From Paracoccus nototheniae (GTDB lineage: Bacteria > Pseudomonadota > Alphaproteobacteria > Rhodobacterales > Rhodobacteraceae), in assembly GCF_004335005.1 (NCBI RefSeq), contig NZ_RQRT01000018.1, positions 1 to 60,566 on the forward strand: a stretch of DNA of 60,566 nucleotides, in the 5' to 3' direction. The notes below the pieces were generated by a model. It was not told where the DNA came from, did no database searches, and worked only from the letters and a program-made list of their open reading frames with translations. Both the position numbers and the translations under genes were made by a program. The stretch's first letter is position 1, and each line of letters begins with the position of its first letter. Of this stretch, positions 8,588 to 17,167 are shown piece by piece.

Positions 8588-9426
8588 CTGCCTCGTCCCG
8601 CCTTGGCCGCTGGCTGCCACCTCGGCTGTGGGTGTTCGTCGCCATTCTGGCGGTGCTGGCGTTGGCGGCCGTGCTGGCACCATGGGTCGCGCCACAAAGC
8701 CCCGAGGCTCAGAACCTGCTGGGTCGTCTGCGCCCGCCGGGGACCGAGGTGCGGGGCATTACCTATCTGCTGGGCTCGGACGAGTTGGGGCGAGATCTGC
8801 TGTCGCGGCTGATCTATGGGGCGCAGGTCTCGCTGACGGTGGCGGCGCTGTCGGTGCTGGTCAGCGGCACCATCGGCACCGCCCTTGGGATGATCGCAGC
8901 ATGGTCGGGCGGCTGGATCGGCACGATTATCATGCGCCTTGTCGATATCGTGCTGTCGGTGCCTGCTATCCTGCTGGCGATCATCACCGTCGCCATTCTG
9001 GGTCCGGGTTTCATCAACGTCATTGCCGTGCTGGCCTTCACCCGCTGGCCCCGTTACGCCCGCGTCGCCTATGGCCAGACGCTTGGGCTGATGAACCTGC
9101 CCTATGTCCGGCTGTCGCGCTTTATGGGAGCGTCTACGCTGCGCGTGCTCTCGCGCCATATCCTGCCCAACATCATCGGCCCGATCATGGTCGTGGTCAC
9201 GCTGGAATTTGGGCTGATGGTCCTGTTCGAGGCGGGCCTGTCCTTTCTGGGGCTAGGCGTGCAGCCACCCACGCCCAGCTGGGGCGCGATCCTGTCGGCG
9301 GGGCGCAACTATGTCACCACGGCTTGGTGGATCGCCGTCTTTCCCGGCCTGTTTCTGTTTCTTCTGATCCTGTCGGTCAACGTTCTGGGCGATCACGTCC
9401 GCGACGTCGTCGAAGGCCGACGCTAA
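8584..9426 (+). CDS. Peptide ABC transporter permease (DppC-like)
   Basis: A 280-residue second permease of the importer. It has the short cytoplasmic N-terminus and first helix of DppC-type subunits, then LLGSDELGRDLLSRLIYGAQVSL, a near-invariant family motif, and the EAA-type loop PYVRLSRFMGASTLRVLSRHILPN near residue 175. The C-terminal LSFLGLGVQPPTPSWGAIL is also diagnostic. Its ATG overlaps the DppB-like stop by four bases, so the two permeases are translationally coupled. With DppB it forms the channel; energy comes from the DppD- and DppF-like ATPases downstream. Confidence 0.94.
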   Translation: MTASSRLGRWLPPRLWVFVAILAVLALAAVLAPWVAPQSPEAQNLLGRLRPPGTEVRGITYLLGSDELGRDLLSRLIYGAQVSLTVAALSVLVSGTIGTALGMIAAWSGGWIGTIIMRLVDIVLSVPAILLAIITVAILGPGFINVIAVLAFTRWPRYARVAYGQTLGLMNLPYVRLSRFMGASTLRVLSRHILPNIIGPIMVVVTLEFGLMVLFEAGLSFLGLGVQPPTPSWGAILSAGRNYVTTAWWIAVFPGLFLFLLILSVNVLGDHVRDVVEGRR

Positions 9427-9449
9427 GCCTCTTTCGAAAGGACCACCCG

Positions 9450-10250
9450 ATGACCAGACCCCTGCCTCTGCCCGGCGCCGATTTCACCGGCAAGTGCGTA
9501 ATCGTGACCGGGGCCGCTGGCATCTTCGGGCGCTGGATCGTCGAGGCCTTCGATGCCGCCGGGGCGACGCTGCTGCTGTCGGACCGCGATCAGAACGCCA
9601 TGGCAAATGTCGCGGGCAGCCTGTCACGTCCCGCGCTGACCCATGCGACCGAGCTGACCGACGCGGCCTCGATCGATGATCTGGTGGAAATGGTGGGGCG
9701 CGAATGGGGGGCGGCCGATATTCTGGTGAACAATGCCGCCGTCTATCCAAGCGGCTTTCTGCTGGATGTGGACGCCGACGAATGGGACCGCATCTTCGAC
9801 ATCAACCTGCGCGCGCCGTTCCTGCTGACCCGTGGCATCGCCACGCAGATGGTTCATCAGAAGGTTCGGGGCAATATCGTCATGATCTCATCGGGGGCAT
9901 CGCGCAAGATGCGCACCACGGCGGCGCCTTATTCCATTTCCAAATCCGCGCTGGATAGGCTGACCAAGGGGTTCGCGGTGGAACTGGCCGAATATGGCAT
10001 CCGCTGCAACGCGGTCGAGCCGGGCTTTGCCGCCGGCAGCACCGCCAGCCCGCTGACAGATGCGCATGTGAAGGCGGTCACCGGGGCGATCCCCCTGGGC
10101 CGCGCTTCGCGTTACGAGGATGCCCCGGCGGCGGTGATGTTTCTGGCGTCCGATGCGGCCAGCTATATCACCGGTGCGACGCTGTCGGTCGATGGTGGCG
10201 GATCGGCGGGCCAGATCCTTGTGCATCAGGACAAGAAGAAGGCCTTGTGA
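9450..10250 (+). CDS. SDR-family oxidoreductase
   Basis: A 266-residue short-chain dehydrogenase/reductase. The cofactor-binding glycine motif is TGAAGIFG (residues about 20-27), NNAA lies at about 94-97, and the catalytic residues are Ser147/148, Tyr161 and Lys165 in YSISK. Classical SDRs use NAD(H) or NADP(H); an aspartate after the second strand (LLLSDRD) favours NAD. The frame is open upstream inside dppC, but the ATG at 9450 with AAAGGA 11 bases ahead is the natural start. It sits between permeases and hydrolases of the same operon, so it probably oxidises or reduces an alcohol or carbonyl formed from the imported compound. Its substrate cannot be deduced. Confidence 0.9.
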   Translation: MTRPLPLPGADFTGKCVIVTGAAGIFGRWIVEAFDAAGATLLLSDRDQNAMANVAGSLSRPALTHATELTDAASIDDLVEMVGREWGAADILVNNAAVYPSGFLLDVDADEWDRIFDINLRAPFLLTRGIATQMVHQKVRGNIVMISSGASRKMRTTAAPYSISKSALDRLTKGFAVELAEYGIRCNAVEPGFAAGSTASPLTDAHVKAVTGAIPLGRASRYEDAPAAVMFLASDAASYITGATLSVDGGGSAGQILVHQDKKKAL

Positions 10251-11125
10251 TGGACCGTCCGCGCTACATCTGGCCGGAGGGCAAGCGGTCGGCGGCCTGT
10301 TTCAGCGTCGATGTCGATGCAGAGGCGCCCTACCTCTGGGCCAACCGCGCGGGCCTGCCGCCGCATCTTGGCCAGCTGGAACAGCGACGCTTCGGCCCGC
10401 GCGAGGGAATCTGGCGTATTCTGGACATGCTTGATCGTGTCGGTGTCAAAGGCAGTTTTTACGTGCCCTCGGTCGTGGCCGAGCTGCATCCAGATCTGCT
10501 GCCCGCCCTGTGCGAGAGGGGCCACGAGATCGGCCTGCACGGTCACCTGCACGAACTGGTATCCGAGACGACCGACGCCCGGTTCGAGGCCGCACTGGAC
10601 AGGTCGCTGCAAGTGTTTCACGCGCAGACCGGGATCGTTCCGTCCGGCTTTCGGTCCCCCGCATGGGAGATGACGCCTGCCATGCTGGCCGCGCTGAAGG
10701 ATCGGGGGCTGCGCTATGACAGCTCGCTGATGGGCTATGACCATCCTTATCAGATCGGCGGGCTGGTGCAGGTGCCGGTGCAGTGGCAGATCGACGATGC
10801 GATCTATTTCAAGTTTCAGGGCGGCGGCGCCGACCGCTGGCCCCCCGAACCCGCCCGTGCTGTCGAGGCTGGCTGGTGCGACGAATTCCAGGCCGGACGC
10901 GCGTTTGGGCAGCTGTTCATGATCACCGTGCATCCGTGGATCTCGGGACGCGCACAGCGGGTTGCGATGCTGGAACGGCTGCTGGCCGATATTGTGGCCC
11001 AGGACGACGTGTGGTTCGCCACGGCGGCCCAGATCGCCGACTGGCATCTGTCGGCCAATGAGGGCCGTTTTGTCGCCGAGCCGGGGCTTGAGCACCTGAC
11101 CGCCGCGCTGGAGTCGGGCACATGA
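10250..11125 (+). CDS. Polysaccharide deacetylase-family (PuuE/cyclic imidase-like) amidohydrolase
   Basis: A 291-residue member of the carbohydrate esterase 4 fold. The first motif is FSVDVDAEAP (Asp21/Asp23), and HGHLHE (His97, His101) supplies the metal-binding histidines. RSPAWEMTPAML and YDSSLMGYDHPYQI follow, and later PVQWQIDDAIYF. The DD in this last motif is seen in the PuuE allantoinase/cyclic imidase/H. pylori PgdA-like branch and not in secreted chitin deacetylases. There is no signal peptide, so it acts in the cytosol. Its ATG overlaps the SDR stop (TGATG), and its own stop overlaps the next gene. An amide or imide C-N bond in the imported compound is the most likely target; this is inference from the branch and the operon. 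Confidence 0.83.
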   Translation: MDRPRYIWPEGKRSAACFSVDVDAEAPYLWANRAGLPPHLGQLEQRRFGPREGIWRILDMLDRVGVKGSFYVPSVVAELHPDLLPALCERGHEIGLHGHLHELVSETTDARFEAALDRSLQVFHAQTGIVPSGFRSPAWEMTPAMLAALKDRGLRYDSSLMGYDHPYQIGGLVQVPVQWQIDDAIYFKFQGGGADRWPPEPARAVEAGWCDEFQAGRAFGQLFMITVHPWISGRAQRVAMLERLLADIVAQDDVWFATAAQIADWHLSANEGRFVAEPGLEHLTAALESGT

Positions 11126-12681
11126 CCTCGACCTGGGAACCTGGCAAGGCGATGGTTGAGGGACGCCACGGCATGGTCGCCGCCCAGCACAAGGTGGCGG
11201 CGCAAGCGGGCGCGGATGTGCTGGCGCGCGGCGGTAATGCGATGGACGCGGCGGTCACGACCGCATTGGTTCTGTCGGTGGTGGAGCCTTGGCTCAGCGG
11301 GATCGGCGGCGGCGGGTTTCTGTTGTGGCGCGACGGGCGCGACGGATCGGCGCGCAGTCTGGATTTCTCGATGAGATCGCCCCGCGGCTTGCGTCCTGAG
11401 GATTATCCGTTGGTGCCGGGCCGAGATGACGACTGGTTCAACTGGCCGCAGGTGCAGGGGCAAAGAAACCTGATCGGCGTGCATTCAATCTGCGTGCCCG
11501 GCGCGGTCGCCGGCCTGTCCGAGGCGCTGTCCGAGCATGGCACGATCACCTGGACCGATGCTTTGGCCCCCGCAATTGCAGAGGCCGACAAGGGGCTGGA
11601 GGTCGACTGGTTCACCGCGCTGTGTCTGTCCATCGATGCGGGCAATCTTATGACCGATGCGACATCGACCCGGATCTTTCTGCCGGACGGACGCGCGCCG
11701 TCTCTGGCGGAAGGGGGCGCGCGCCGTCGTCTGCCCCTGACCGAAAAGGCCGCCACCCTTCGCCGTCTGGCCAAGGAAGGACCGCAAGATTTCTATCACG
11801 GCCAGATTGCACGCGACCTGACCGCCGACATGCAGGATCTGGGGGGCTGCATGCGTGCGGATGACCTTCAGTCCTATCAGCCGCGTTGGGGCACGCCCTT
11901 GCGGCACGATTGGGCGGGCGCGACCCTGCTGGCGATGCCCGGCCTGTCGGGCGGGCCGGCGCTGCTGGACGTGCTGTCGCAGCTGGACGACACGGCGGTG
12001 TCAAATCCTCAAGCGATGGATTATGCCGCCTTTGCCGATGCGATCCGCAGCGCCTATGCGCGGCGCCTGACGCAGCGCGGCCATGCCCGGGCCCGCGTCG
12101 ATCCGGGCTGCACCACGCACCTGTCGGTCATCGATGCGGAGGGGAACGCCGTGTCGCTGACCAATACGCTGCTGTCGCGCTTTGGGTCCAAGGTGACCTC
12201 GGCGCGCACGGGGGTGCTGTTGAACAACGGCATGATGTGGTTCGACCCACGCCCCGGCACACCCAATGCGCTGGCTCCGGGCGCGCAGCCTCTGGCAAAT
12301 ATGTGCCCGGTTCTGGCGGAAGTGCCGGGCGGCGGAATACTGGCCATCGGGGCCGCCGGGGGGCGGCAGATCATGCCCGCGATCGCACAGCTTCTGGCAT
12401 TCCGGTTGCGCCACGGCATGGATCTGGGTCAGGCGCTCTCCTATCCCCGGTTGGACGCGTCAGAGCCGCGCATCCGTATAGACCGCCGCGCGCCCGAACA
12501 ATGCGCAGGCCTGATCGCGCGCCACCATGATGTCGAGGTGGTGGACGATGTCCTCTATCCCGTGCAATTCGCCATTCCGAGTGCGGTCGAGCGCCACCCG
12601 GGCGGATTGTTGCAGGGCATGGTCCATCCCAACCATCCATGGTCTGCAGCCGTCGCCGCCGATGCGGAGCCGGGCCTATGA
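11122..12681 (+). CDS. Gamma-glutamyltransferase-family enzyme, cytosolic
   Basis: A 519-residue Ntn-hydrolase of the GGT family. The large-subunit motif LSGIGGGGF is at residues about 59-67. The autocatalytic cleavage and nucleophile region is GCTTHLSVIDAEGNAVSLTNT, with the nucleophile expected at Thr331, and AAGGRQIMPA lies further on. Unlike periplasmic GGTs it has no signal peptide, so it should act on imported substrate. It overlaps the deacetylase-like gene upstream and the ATPase gene downstream by four bases each. The family includes glutathione hydrolases, cephalosporin acylases and the oxamate amidohydrolase HpxW, so a gamma-glutamyl or simple amide bond is the likely target. The total length is somewhat short for GGT, and the exact reaction is open. 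Confidence 0.9.
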   Translation: MTSTWEPGKAMVEGRHGMVAAQHKVAAQAGADVLARGGNAMDAAVTTALVLSVVEPWLSGIGGGGFLLWRDGRDGSARSLDFSMRSPRGLRPEDYPLVPGRDDDWFNWPQVQGQRNLIGVHSICVPGAVAGLSEALSEHGTITWTDALAPAIAEADKGLEVDWFTALCLSIDAGNLMTDATSTRIFLPDGRAPSLAEGGARRRLPLTEKAATLRRLAKEGPQDFYHGQIARDLTADMQDLGGCMRADDLQSYQPRWGTPLRHDWAGATLLAMPGLSGGPALLDVLSQLDDTAVSNPQAMDYAAFADAIRSAYARRLTQRGHARARVDPGCTTHLSVIDAEGNAVSLTNTLLSRFGSKVTSARTGVLLNNGMMWFDPRPGTPNALAPGAQPLANMCPVLAEVPGGGILAIGAAGGRQIMPAIAQLLAFRLRHGMDLGQALSYPRLDASEPRIRIDRRAPEQCAGLIARHHDVEVVDDVLYPVQFAIPSAVERHPGGLLQGMVHPNHPWSAAVAADAEPGL

Positions 12682-13652
12682 CGCCTGTGCTGTCCTGCAC
12701 TGACCTGCGCATCGAGATCGGCGGCAACCCGGTGGTGGACGGCACGTCGCTGGCTATCAATGCGGGCGAGACGCTGGCGCTGGTGGGCGAATCCGGCTGT
12801 GGCAAAAGCATGACGGCGCTTGGCCTGATCCGGCTGTTGCCCGGTGCCGCGCGGCAATCCGGGGGTCAAATAACCCTGCAGGGCGACCAGATCGACCAGC
12901 TGTCAGAGCGTCAGATGAACCGCCTGCGCGGGGATCGCCTGGCGATGATCTTTCAGGAACCAGTCGCTTCGCTGGACCCGCTGATGCCGGTTGGCCGTCA
13001 GATTGCCGAAGCGCTGTCACGGGACAGCACCCTGTCAGGCGCGCAGGTTGCGGCTCGGGTGCTGGACATGCTGAACCGTGTTGGGATCGATCGGCCCGAA
13101 GTGCGGGCCCGGCAATACCCCTTTCAGCTGTCGGGCGGCATGTGCCAGCGCGTGATGATCGCCATGGCGATGATCCGACAGCCCATCCTGCTGATCGCGG
13201 ACGAGCCGACGACGGCGCTAGATGTGACGATCCAGAAACAGATCTTGCAGCTTATGGCGGATCTTCGTCGGGAAACAGGCAGCGCCGTCCTGTTGATCAC
13301 CCATGACATGGGCGTGGTGTCCGAAAGTGCGGATCGTGTGGCGGTCATGTATGCCGGGCGCATCGTCGAAACGGGTAGTGTGGGGCAAGTTTTCGCCGCG
13401 CCTCGCCACCCCTATACCGCGATGCTGCTGCGCACGATCCCGCGTCTGGACGGCCCACGCAAGGTGGCGCTGCCCGCCATTGCTGGCGCTGTGCCCGATA
13501 TCCGCGACTGGCCGCAGGGCTGCCGGTTTCATCCCCGTTGTCCGCTGGCCACCGACCGCTGCCGCATCGAGGCGCCGCCCCTCGCCACCGTCGCGCCCGG
13601 GCACGACACCGCCTGCTGGCATCACGACCGCATCGCATCGGATCTGCCATGA
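12678..13652 (+). CDS. Peptide ABC transporter ATP-binding protein (DppD-like)
   Basis: A 324-residue ATPase. Walker A is GESGCGKS (residues 37-44), the signature is LSGGMCQR, Walker B is [12 protein letters not shown], and the H-loop is LLITHD. The C-terminal oligopeptide-transporter extension with conserved cysteines ([15 protein letters not shown]) is present; in some homologues these ligate an iron-sulfur cluster. The ATG at 12678 overlaps the GGT-family stop; the frame runs upstream, but only as antisense-like extension within GGT. It powers the importer together with the next gene. Placing the ATPases after the enzymes is an unusual order, because Dpp operons normally keep all five transporter genes together. 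Confidence 0.94.
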   Translation: MTPVLSCTDLRIEIGGNPVVDGTSLAINAGETLALVGESGCGKSMTALGLIRLLPGAARQSGGQITLQGDQIDQLSERQMNRLRGDRLAMIFQEPVASLDPLMPVGRQIAEALSRDSTLSGAQVAARVLDMLNRVGIDRPEVRARQYPFQLSGGMCQRVMIAMAMIRQPILLIADEPTTALDVTIQKQILQLMADLRRETGSAVLLITHDMGVVSESADRVAVMYAGRIVETGSVGQVFAAPRHPYTAMLLRTIPRLDGPRKVALPAIAGAVPDIRDWPQGCRFHPRCPLATDRCRIEAPPLATVAPGHDTACWHHDRIASDLP

Positions 13653-14437
13653 CCCAACCCCTCGTCTCGGTTCAAGACCTCAAGGTTCATTTCCCGATCC
13701 GCGGCGGAATTCTGGGGCGGGTCAGCGACCATGTCCGCGCGGTCGACGGCGTCAGTTTCGATCTGATGCCGGGCAAGACCGTGGCCATCGTGGGCGAATC
13801 CGGCAGCGGAAAATCCACCACCGGATATGCGGTGATGGGGATGCAGGAACCGACCGGGGGACGGATCCTGATCGACGGCAAGGACCGAGCCGCGATGTCG
13901 CGGACTGAGCGGATGGAGACGATGCGCCGCTTGCAGATCGTCTTTCAGGACCCGGCCTCGGCTCTGAACCCGCGCATGTCGGCCGCCGACAGCATCGCCG
14001 AGCCATTGCAGATCCACCGTATCGGCACCGCCCGCGACCGCCGCGTGCGGGTAGCGGAACTGCTGGACCTGGTGGGACTGCCGCAATCCTCGGCGGGCAA
14101 GCTGCCGCGCGAATTCTCGGGCGGGCAAAAGCAGCGCATCGTCATCGCCCGTGCGCTCGCGCTGGATCCGCAGGCGGTTATCTGCGACGAGGCGGTGTCA
14201 GCGCTGGACGTCTCGATCCAGTCCCAGATCCTGAACCTGTTGCTGGAGCTGCAATCACGGCTTGGACTTGCTTATATCTTCATCTCTCATGATCTTTCGG
14301 TGGTGCGCCATATTGCGGACGACATTCTGGTCATGCAGGCGGGCAAGGTCGTTGAAAAGGGGCCAACTGACGACATTTTTCATGCCCCCAAACATCGCTA
14401 TACCCGACAACTTTTGACGGCCGTCCCAAGGCTATGA
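13649..14437 (+). CDS. Peptide ABC transporter ATP-binding protein (DppF-like), short form
   Basis: A 262-residue ATPase. Walker A is GESGSGKS (49-56), the signature is EFSGGQKQR, Walker B is AVICDEAVSALD, and the H-loop is FISHD. The N-terminus (VHFPIRGGILGR) is typical of DppF/OppF, which commonly exceed 300 residues. This one ends right after TRQLLTAVPRL and lacks the C-terminal cysteine-rich extension found in its partner. The ending is clean (TGA) and the core is complete, so it is probably functional. The ATG overlaps the DppD-like stop. It is the last gene of the block begun at 5321. Confidence 0.92.
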   Translation: MTQPLVSVQDLKVHFPIRGGILGRVSDHVRAVDGVSFDLMPGKTVAIVGESGSGKSTTGYAVMGMQEPTGGRILIDGKDRAAMSRTERMETMRRLQIVFQDPASALNPRMSAADSIAEPLQIHRIGTARDRRVRVAELLDLVGLPQSSAGKLPREFSGGQKQRIVIARALALDPQAVICDEAVSALDVSIQSQILNLLLELQSRLGLAYIFISHDLSVVRHIADDILVMQAGKVVEKGPTDDIFHAPKHRYTRQLLTAVPRL

Positions 14438-15056
14438 GACTTCAGGAATGTCCAAGTTAGCCCTGTCGAGGAATGTCCCGTCGGGTGAAACGCGTAATGA
14501 TCTTGCAGATCAGTGGTCGGTAGTAAATTTGCACCGGGTTGTGGCACGCAGTGGCGAGTGCAGCTTGAATAAAGCGCCTGTCGCAAAATGCGCCGCCCTG
14601 AAGCAATAGCCCTTCGACCTCCCTTACCGCTCTGTCTCGCGCTCCGGACATTTCTCGCCTGCTTGCGGTGCGACTGTCATAAGCGACAGGTTTCGGGAAT
14701 TCGGCCTGTGCCATCCTGGTGACTTCGACCGTCCGCGTTTGGCCGCTGCGCCTCATCGGTGCTGCAATGGGACGGCCTGGCCGTAGCGCAGGGCCGTCCC
14801 TGATAGCAGACGCCGCTCCGGCGATCTCGCCGCGGGCGACACTAACGTCTGGTATCGGGAAACCGCACGACGGCGTCTGGCAGGGGTCGACCGTCCGCTA
14901 AGGGCCGAGTGCAAGGGCGGGTGGCCACTCCGCACCCGTCCCGTTGACAAGGGCGGCAGACCTAAGTGGAGAGCCCAGAGCGGACAGTGGTCCACTCTCC
15001 GCCGATGCTATTTCGCAGTGCGCATACCCCCGGAGGTTCCGCTCGGTCATTGGCCC
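14438..15056. other. Gene-poor interval with several dispersed-repeat tails
   Basis: About 620 bp lie between the peptide operon and the convergent epoxide hydrolase. Reading frames here (for example about 100 codons on the minus strand at 14457-14756) show no family resemblance and no ribosome-binding site. Three copies of the CGACCGTCCGC repeat tail occur (14726-14744, 14888-14906, and 14973-14990 in reverse). The interval is best read as accumulated repeat and decayed sequence. Confidence 0.5.
14726..14990. repeat. Dispersed degenerate repeat, cluster of tail copies
   Basis: CGACCGTCCGCGTTTGGCC lies at 14726-14744 and CGACCGTCCGCTAAGGGCC at 14888-14906. An inverted version, GCCCAGAGCGGACAGTGG, is at 14973-14990. 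The 14766-14906 part also resembles the 125-bp unit seen at 5049 and 17041, though more diverged. Confidence 0.55.
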
Positions 15057-16211
15057 TTACCGCAAACCCCTAAACGTCGCTCTCAGATCGTCGACGAGGG
15101 TTTGGGGACGTTCCATCGCTGCGAAATGACCGCCTCTGTCGTGCTCGGCGAAATGCACGAGGCGGCTGAACCGGGCTTCTGCCCAACGACGCGAGAGGCG
15201 AACCTGCTCACCACGGAACATCGAGATGCCGGTTGCAGTCTTCATCGTATCTCGCGGCATGCCACCCGCCCTCATGGCCTGCATCCCCTCCCAATAAAGC
15301 CGCGCCGAGCTGGGCCCTGCGTTTGGCAGCCAATAGAGCATGATATCGTCGATCATCTCGTCCAGCGAGAAGACACTTTCGGGATCGCCACCACAGTCGG
15401 AGACGTCTTGGAACAGCGCATAGATCCAGGCCGCAAGGCCGACAGGGGAATCCGCAAGCGAAAAGGCAACCGATTGCGGGCGCGATGCCTGAAGCTTCAT
15501 ATAGGCGGAATACTCGGCGTCATAGCGCGCCGCGTCCGACAGGAGCTGCTGCTCGTCGTGATCGGCATTCGCGATTTCGGCCTCGGACGGCTGGAAGGGG
15601 ACAAAGTTGAGGTGGATGCCCGCCAGCTCCGCCGGGGCCATGTGGCCGAGGATCAGGGTGACCATCGCCCCCCAGTCCCCGCCCTGCGCGCTCCATCTGT
15701 CGTAACCAAGCCGCGCCATCAGCGTCGACCATGCGCCCGCAACGCGTGAGGGGTTCCAGCCTAACTCCGTCGGTTTTCCCGAGAAGCCAAAGCCGGGCAT
15801 TGACGGGATGACTAGGTGGAATGCATCCCGTGCGGTTCCGCCATGGGCGGTCGGGTTGACCAGCGGGTCGATGACGTGCCGGAACTCCAGCACTGACCCC
15901 GGCCAGCCATGCGTCAGCAAAAGCGGCATCGCTTCCGCATGCGCGGAGGGGATATGTAGGAAATGGATGTCCACCCCGTCGATCCGGGTCACATGTTGTC
16001 CTAGGCCGTTCAGCAGCGCCTCGCAGCGGCGCCAGTCATAGCCGCCCTGCCAGCGCGCGACCAAGGCGCGCAGCTTAGCAAGGGGTGGACCCTGGCGGCC
16101 ATCCTCGACCGGGCTTTCGTCGGGCCAGCGGGTTCGCGACAGCCGATCCTGCAGGTCGCTGAGGTCGACCTGTGGAATGTTGAGGGTGAATGGTGTGACG
16201 GCGTGGGACAT
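15057..16211 (-). CDS. Epoxide hydrolase (EHN-domain alpha/beta hydrolase)
   Basis: A 384-residue epoxide hydrolase of the microsomal-type branch. Residues about 5-110 form the N-terminal EHN lid (FTLNIPQVDLSDLQDRLSRTRWPD). The oxyanion motif HGWPGS is at 101-106, the nucleophile Asp179 lies in QGGDWGA, and the catalytic histidine is about His362 in RGGHFAAME. The length fits the family. No signal peptide is seen. It is divergent from a TetR regulator 94 bp away, a common arrangement for inducible detoxification or lipophilic-epoxide degradation genes. The substrate is unknown. Confidence 0.92.
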   Translation of the reverse strand: MSHAVTPFTLNIPQVDLSDLQDRLSRTRWPDESPVEDGRQGPPLAKLRALVARWQGGYDWRRCEALLNGLGQHVTRIDGVDIHFLHIPSAHAEAMPLLLTHGWPGSVLEFRHVIDPLVNPTAHGGTARDAFHLVIPSMPGFGFSGKPTELGWNPSRVAGAWSTLMARLGYDRWSAQGGDWGAMVTLILGHMAPAELAGIHLNFVPFQPSEAEIANADHDEQQLLSDAARYDAEYSAYMKLQASRPQSVAFSLADSPVGLAAWIYALFQDVSDCGGDPESVFSLDEMIDDIMLYWLPNAGPSSARLYWEGMQAMRAGGMPRDTMKTATGISMFRGEQVRLSRRWAEARFSRLVHFAEHDRGGHFAAMERPQTLVDDLRATFRGLR

Positions 16212-16305
16212 GATGAGGATCGCTTGTGCGTGTTGCCCTGTGGGTCTATCAGCCCCTCACATAATTAAACGATAGAGTAAAGTTATTTGTGAAAGGACCG
16301 AGACG
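16212..16305. promoter_or_regulatory. Divergent control region between epoxide hydrolase and tetR
   Basis: A 94-bp intergenic region with an AT-rich core at about 16261-16290. It contains an imperfect inverted repeat, TTAAAC then GATAGA then GTAAA, which is a plausible TetR operator serving both directions. A GAAAGGA ribosome-binding site precedes the tetR ATG. The exact promoters could not be decided. Confidence 0.4.
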
Positions 16306-16959
16306 ATGTCGGGTGAAGACAAGCTGAACAAGGGCGGTGGCGGTCGGCCAACCCGGAAAGACGCCGAAGCGATCGACGCACGCATCCTGTCTGCCGCCGC
16401 CACCCTCTTCATCGAACGCGGTTTGGACGGAACTAGTCTGGAGGCGGTTGCTGCGGCGGCAGCAGTCAGCAAGCCGACGCTCTATGCCCGCTACGCTCAC
16501 AAGACCCAGCTTTTTACTGCCGTCATCCGCACGAATGTCAGCGCCGCCATGCCTACCTTCGATGGAACAGGCATCGGATCATCGACGGAGGAGCGCCTGC
16601 GCCATGCCGGGCGTGCTGTGATTGAAGGTGCCCTGCAGCCGACGCCCCTGGGTCTTATGAGGCTCTATATTGCCGAGGCACTCCGCCATGGTCCCCTCAT
16701 CCGGGAGCTTGACCGCGTAGGGCGCGAGGTCGCACTGACGGCGATCGCCGGCGCGATCAGCGATCCGAAGGCCGCCTCCACGGACCGTGCGCGCATCATT
16801 GCTGGGCACTTCCTAGACATGGTGTTTGTGCCCCACTTGATGCGTGCTTTGCTGGACGATCTGCCAGATGAGAGCGACCCCCTGCATCCGTCCCTTGAGG
16901 AGCGGATCGACACTGCCGTAGCGGCTCTGAGGGCGTTGGCGCTCCTACCTTCCGATTAG
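16306..16959 (+). CDS. TetR/AcrR-family transcriptional regulator
   Basis: A 217-residue regulator. Residues about 20-70 form the TetR helix-turn-helix (ILSAAATLFIERGLDGTSLEAVAAAAAVSKPTLYARYAHKTQLF), with the recognition-helix pattern SKPTLYARY. The C-terminal ligand-binding part resembles the AcrR/TetR_C-type all-helical domain (LRLYIAEALR, then a hydrophobic core). It is divergently oriented to the epoxide hydrolase and is its most likely repressor. An AAAGGA site sits about 8 bases before the ATG. The inducer is probably a hydrophobic compound, by analogy with AcrR-type proteins. Confidence 0.9.
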   Translation: MSGEDKLNKGGGGRPTRKDAEAIDARILSAAATLFIERGLDGTSLEAVAAAAAVSKPTLYARYAHKTQLFTAVIRTNVSAAMPTFDGTGIGSSTEERLRHAGRAVIEGALQPTPLGLMRLYIAEALRHGPLIRELDRVGREVALTAIAGAISDPKAASTDRARIIAGHFLDMVFVPHLMRALLDDLPDESDPLHPSLEERIDTAVAALRALALLPSD

Positions 16960-17040
16960 CTTTGGTCCTCACCAATGGTTCGGGTCAGCAAGGCGGTTGC
17001 GCGGGGGGCGCGATCTCAAGGTGAGGTGCCCATAGGGCAT

Positions 17041-17166
17041 GCCAACGGCAGCCCCGTCCCGCGTAGCGGACACGGCCCGATAGATATCTCTGCGCCCTGC
17101 AGCAACGTCCGGCTTGGCGAACTCGCACCGCAGCATCTCGCGGCCACCGACTGTCCGCTTAGGGCC
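17041..17166 (+). repeat. Dispersed degenerate repeat, copy abutting the DUF6880 gene
   Basis: The head CAACGGCAGCCCCGTCCCGC and tail CGACTGTCCGCTTAGGGCC (17148-17166) match the copy at 5049-5174. It ends two bases before the stop codon of the minus-strand gene at 17168. Confidence 0.6.
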
Positions 17167-17167
17167 G

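Noticed and set aside
14457..14756. About 100-codon minus-strand frame after the peptide operon
   Set aside because: No recognisable family and no ribosome-binding site; it overlaps a dispersed-repeat tail and has the composition of a chance frame.
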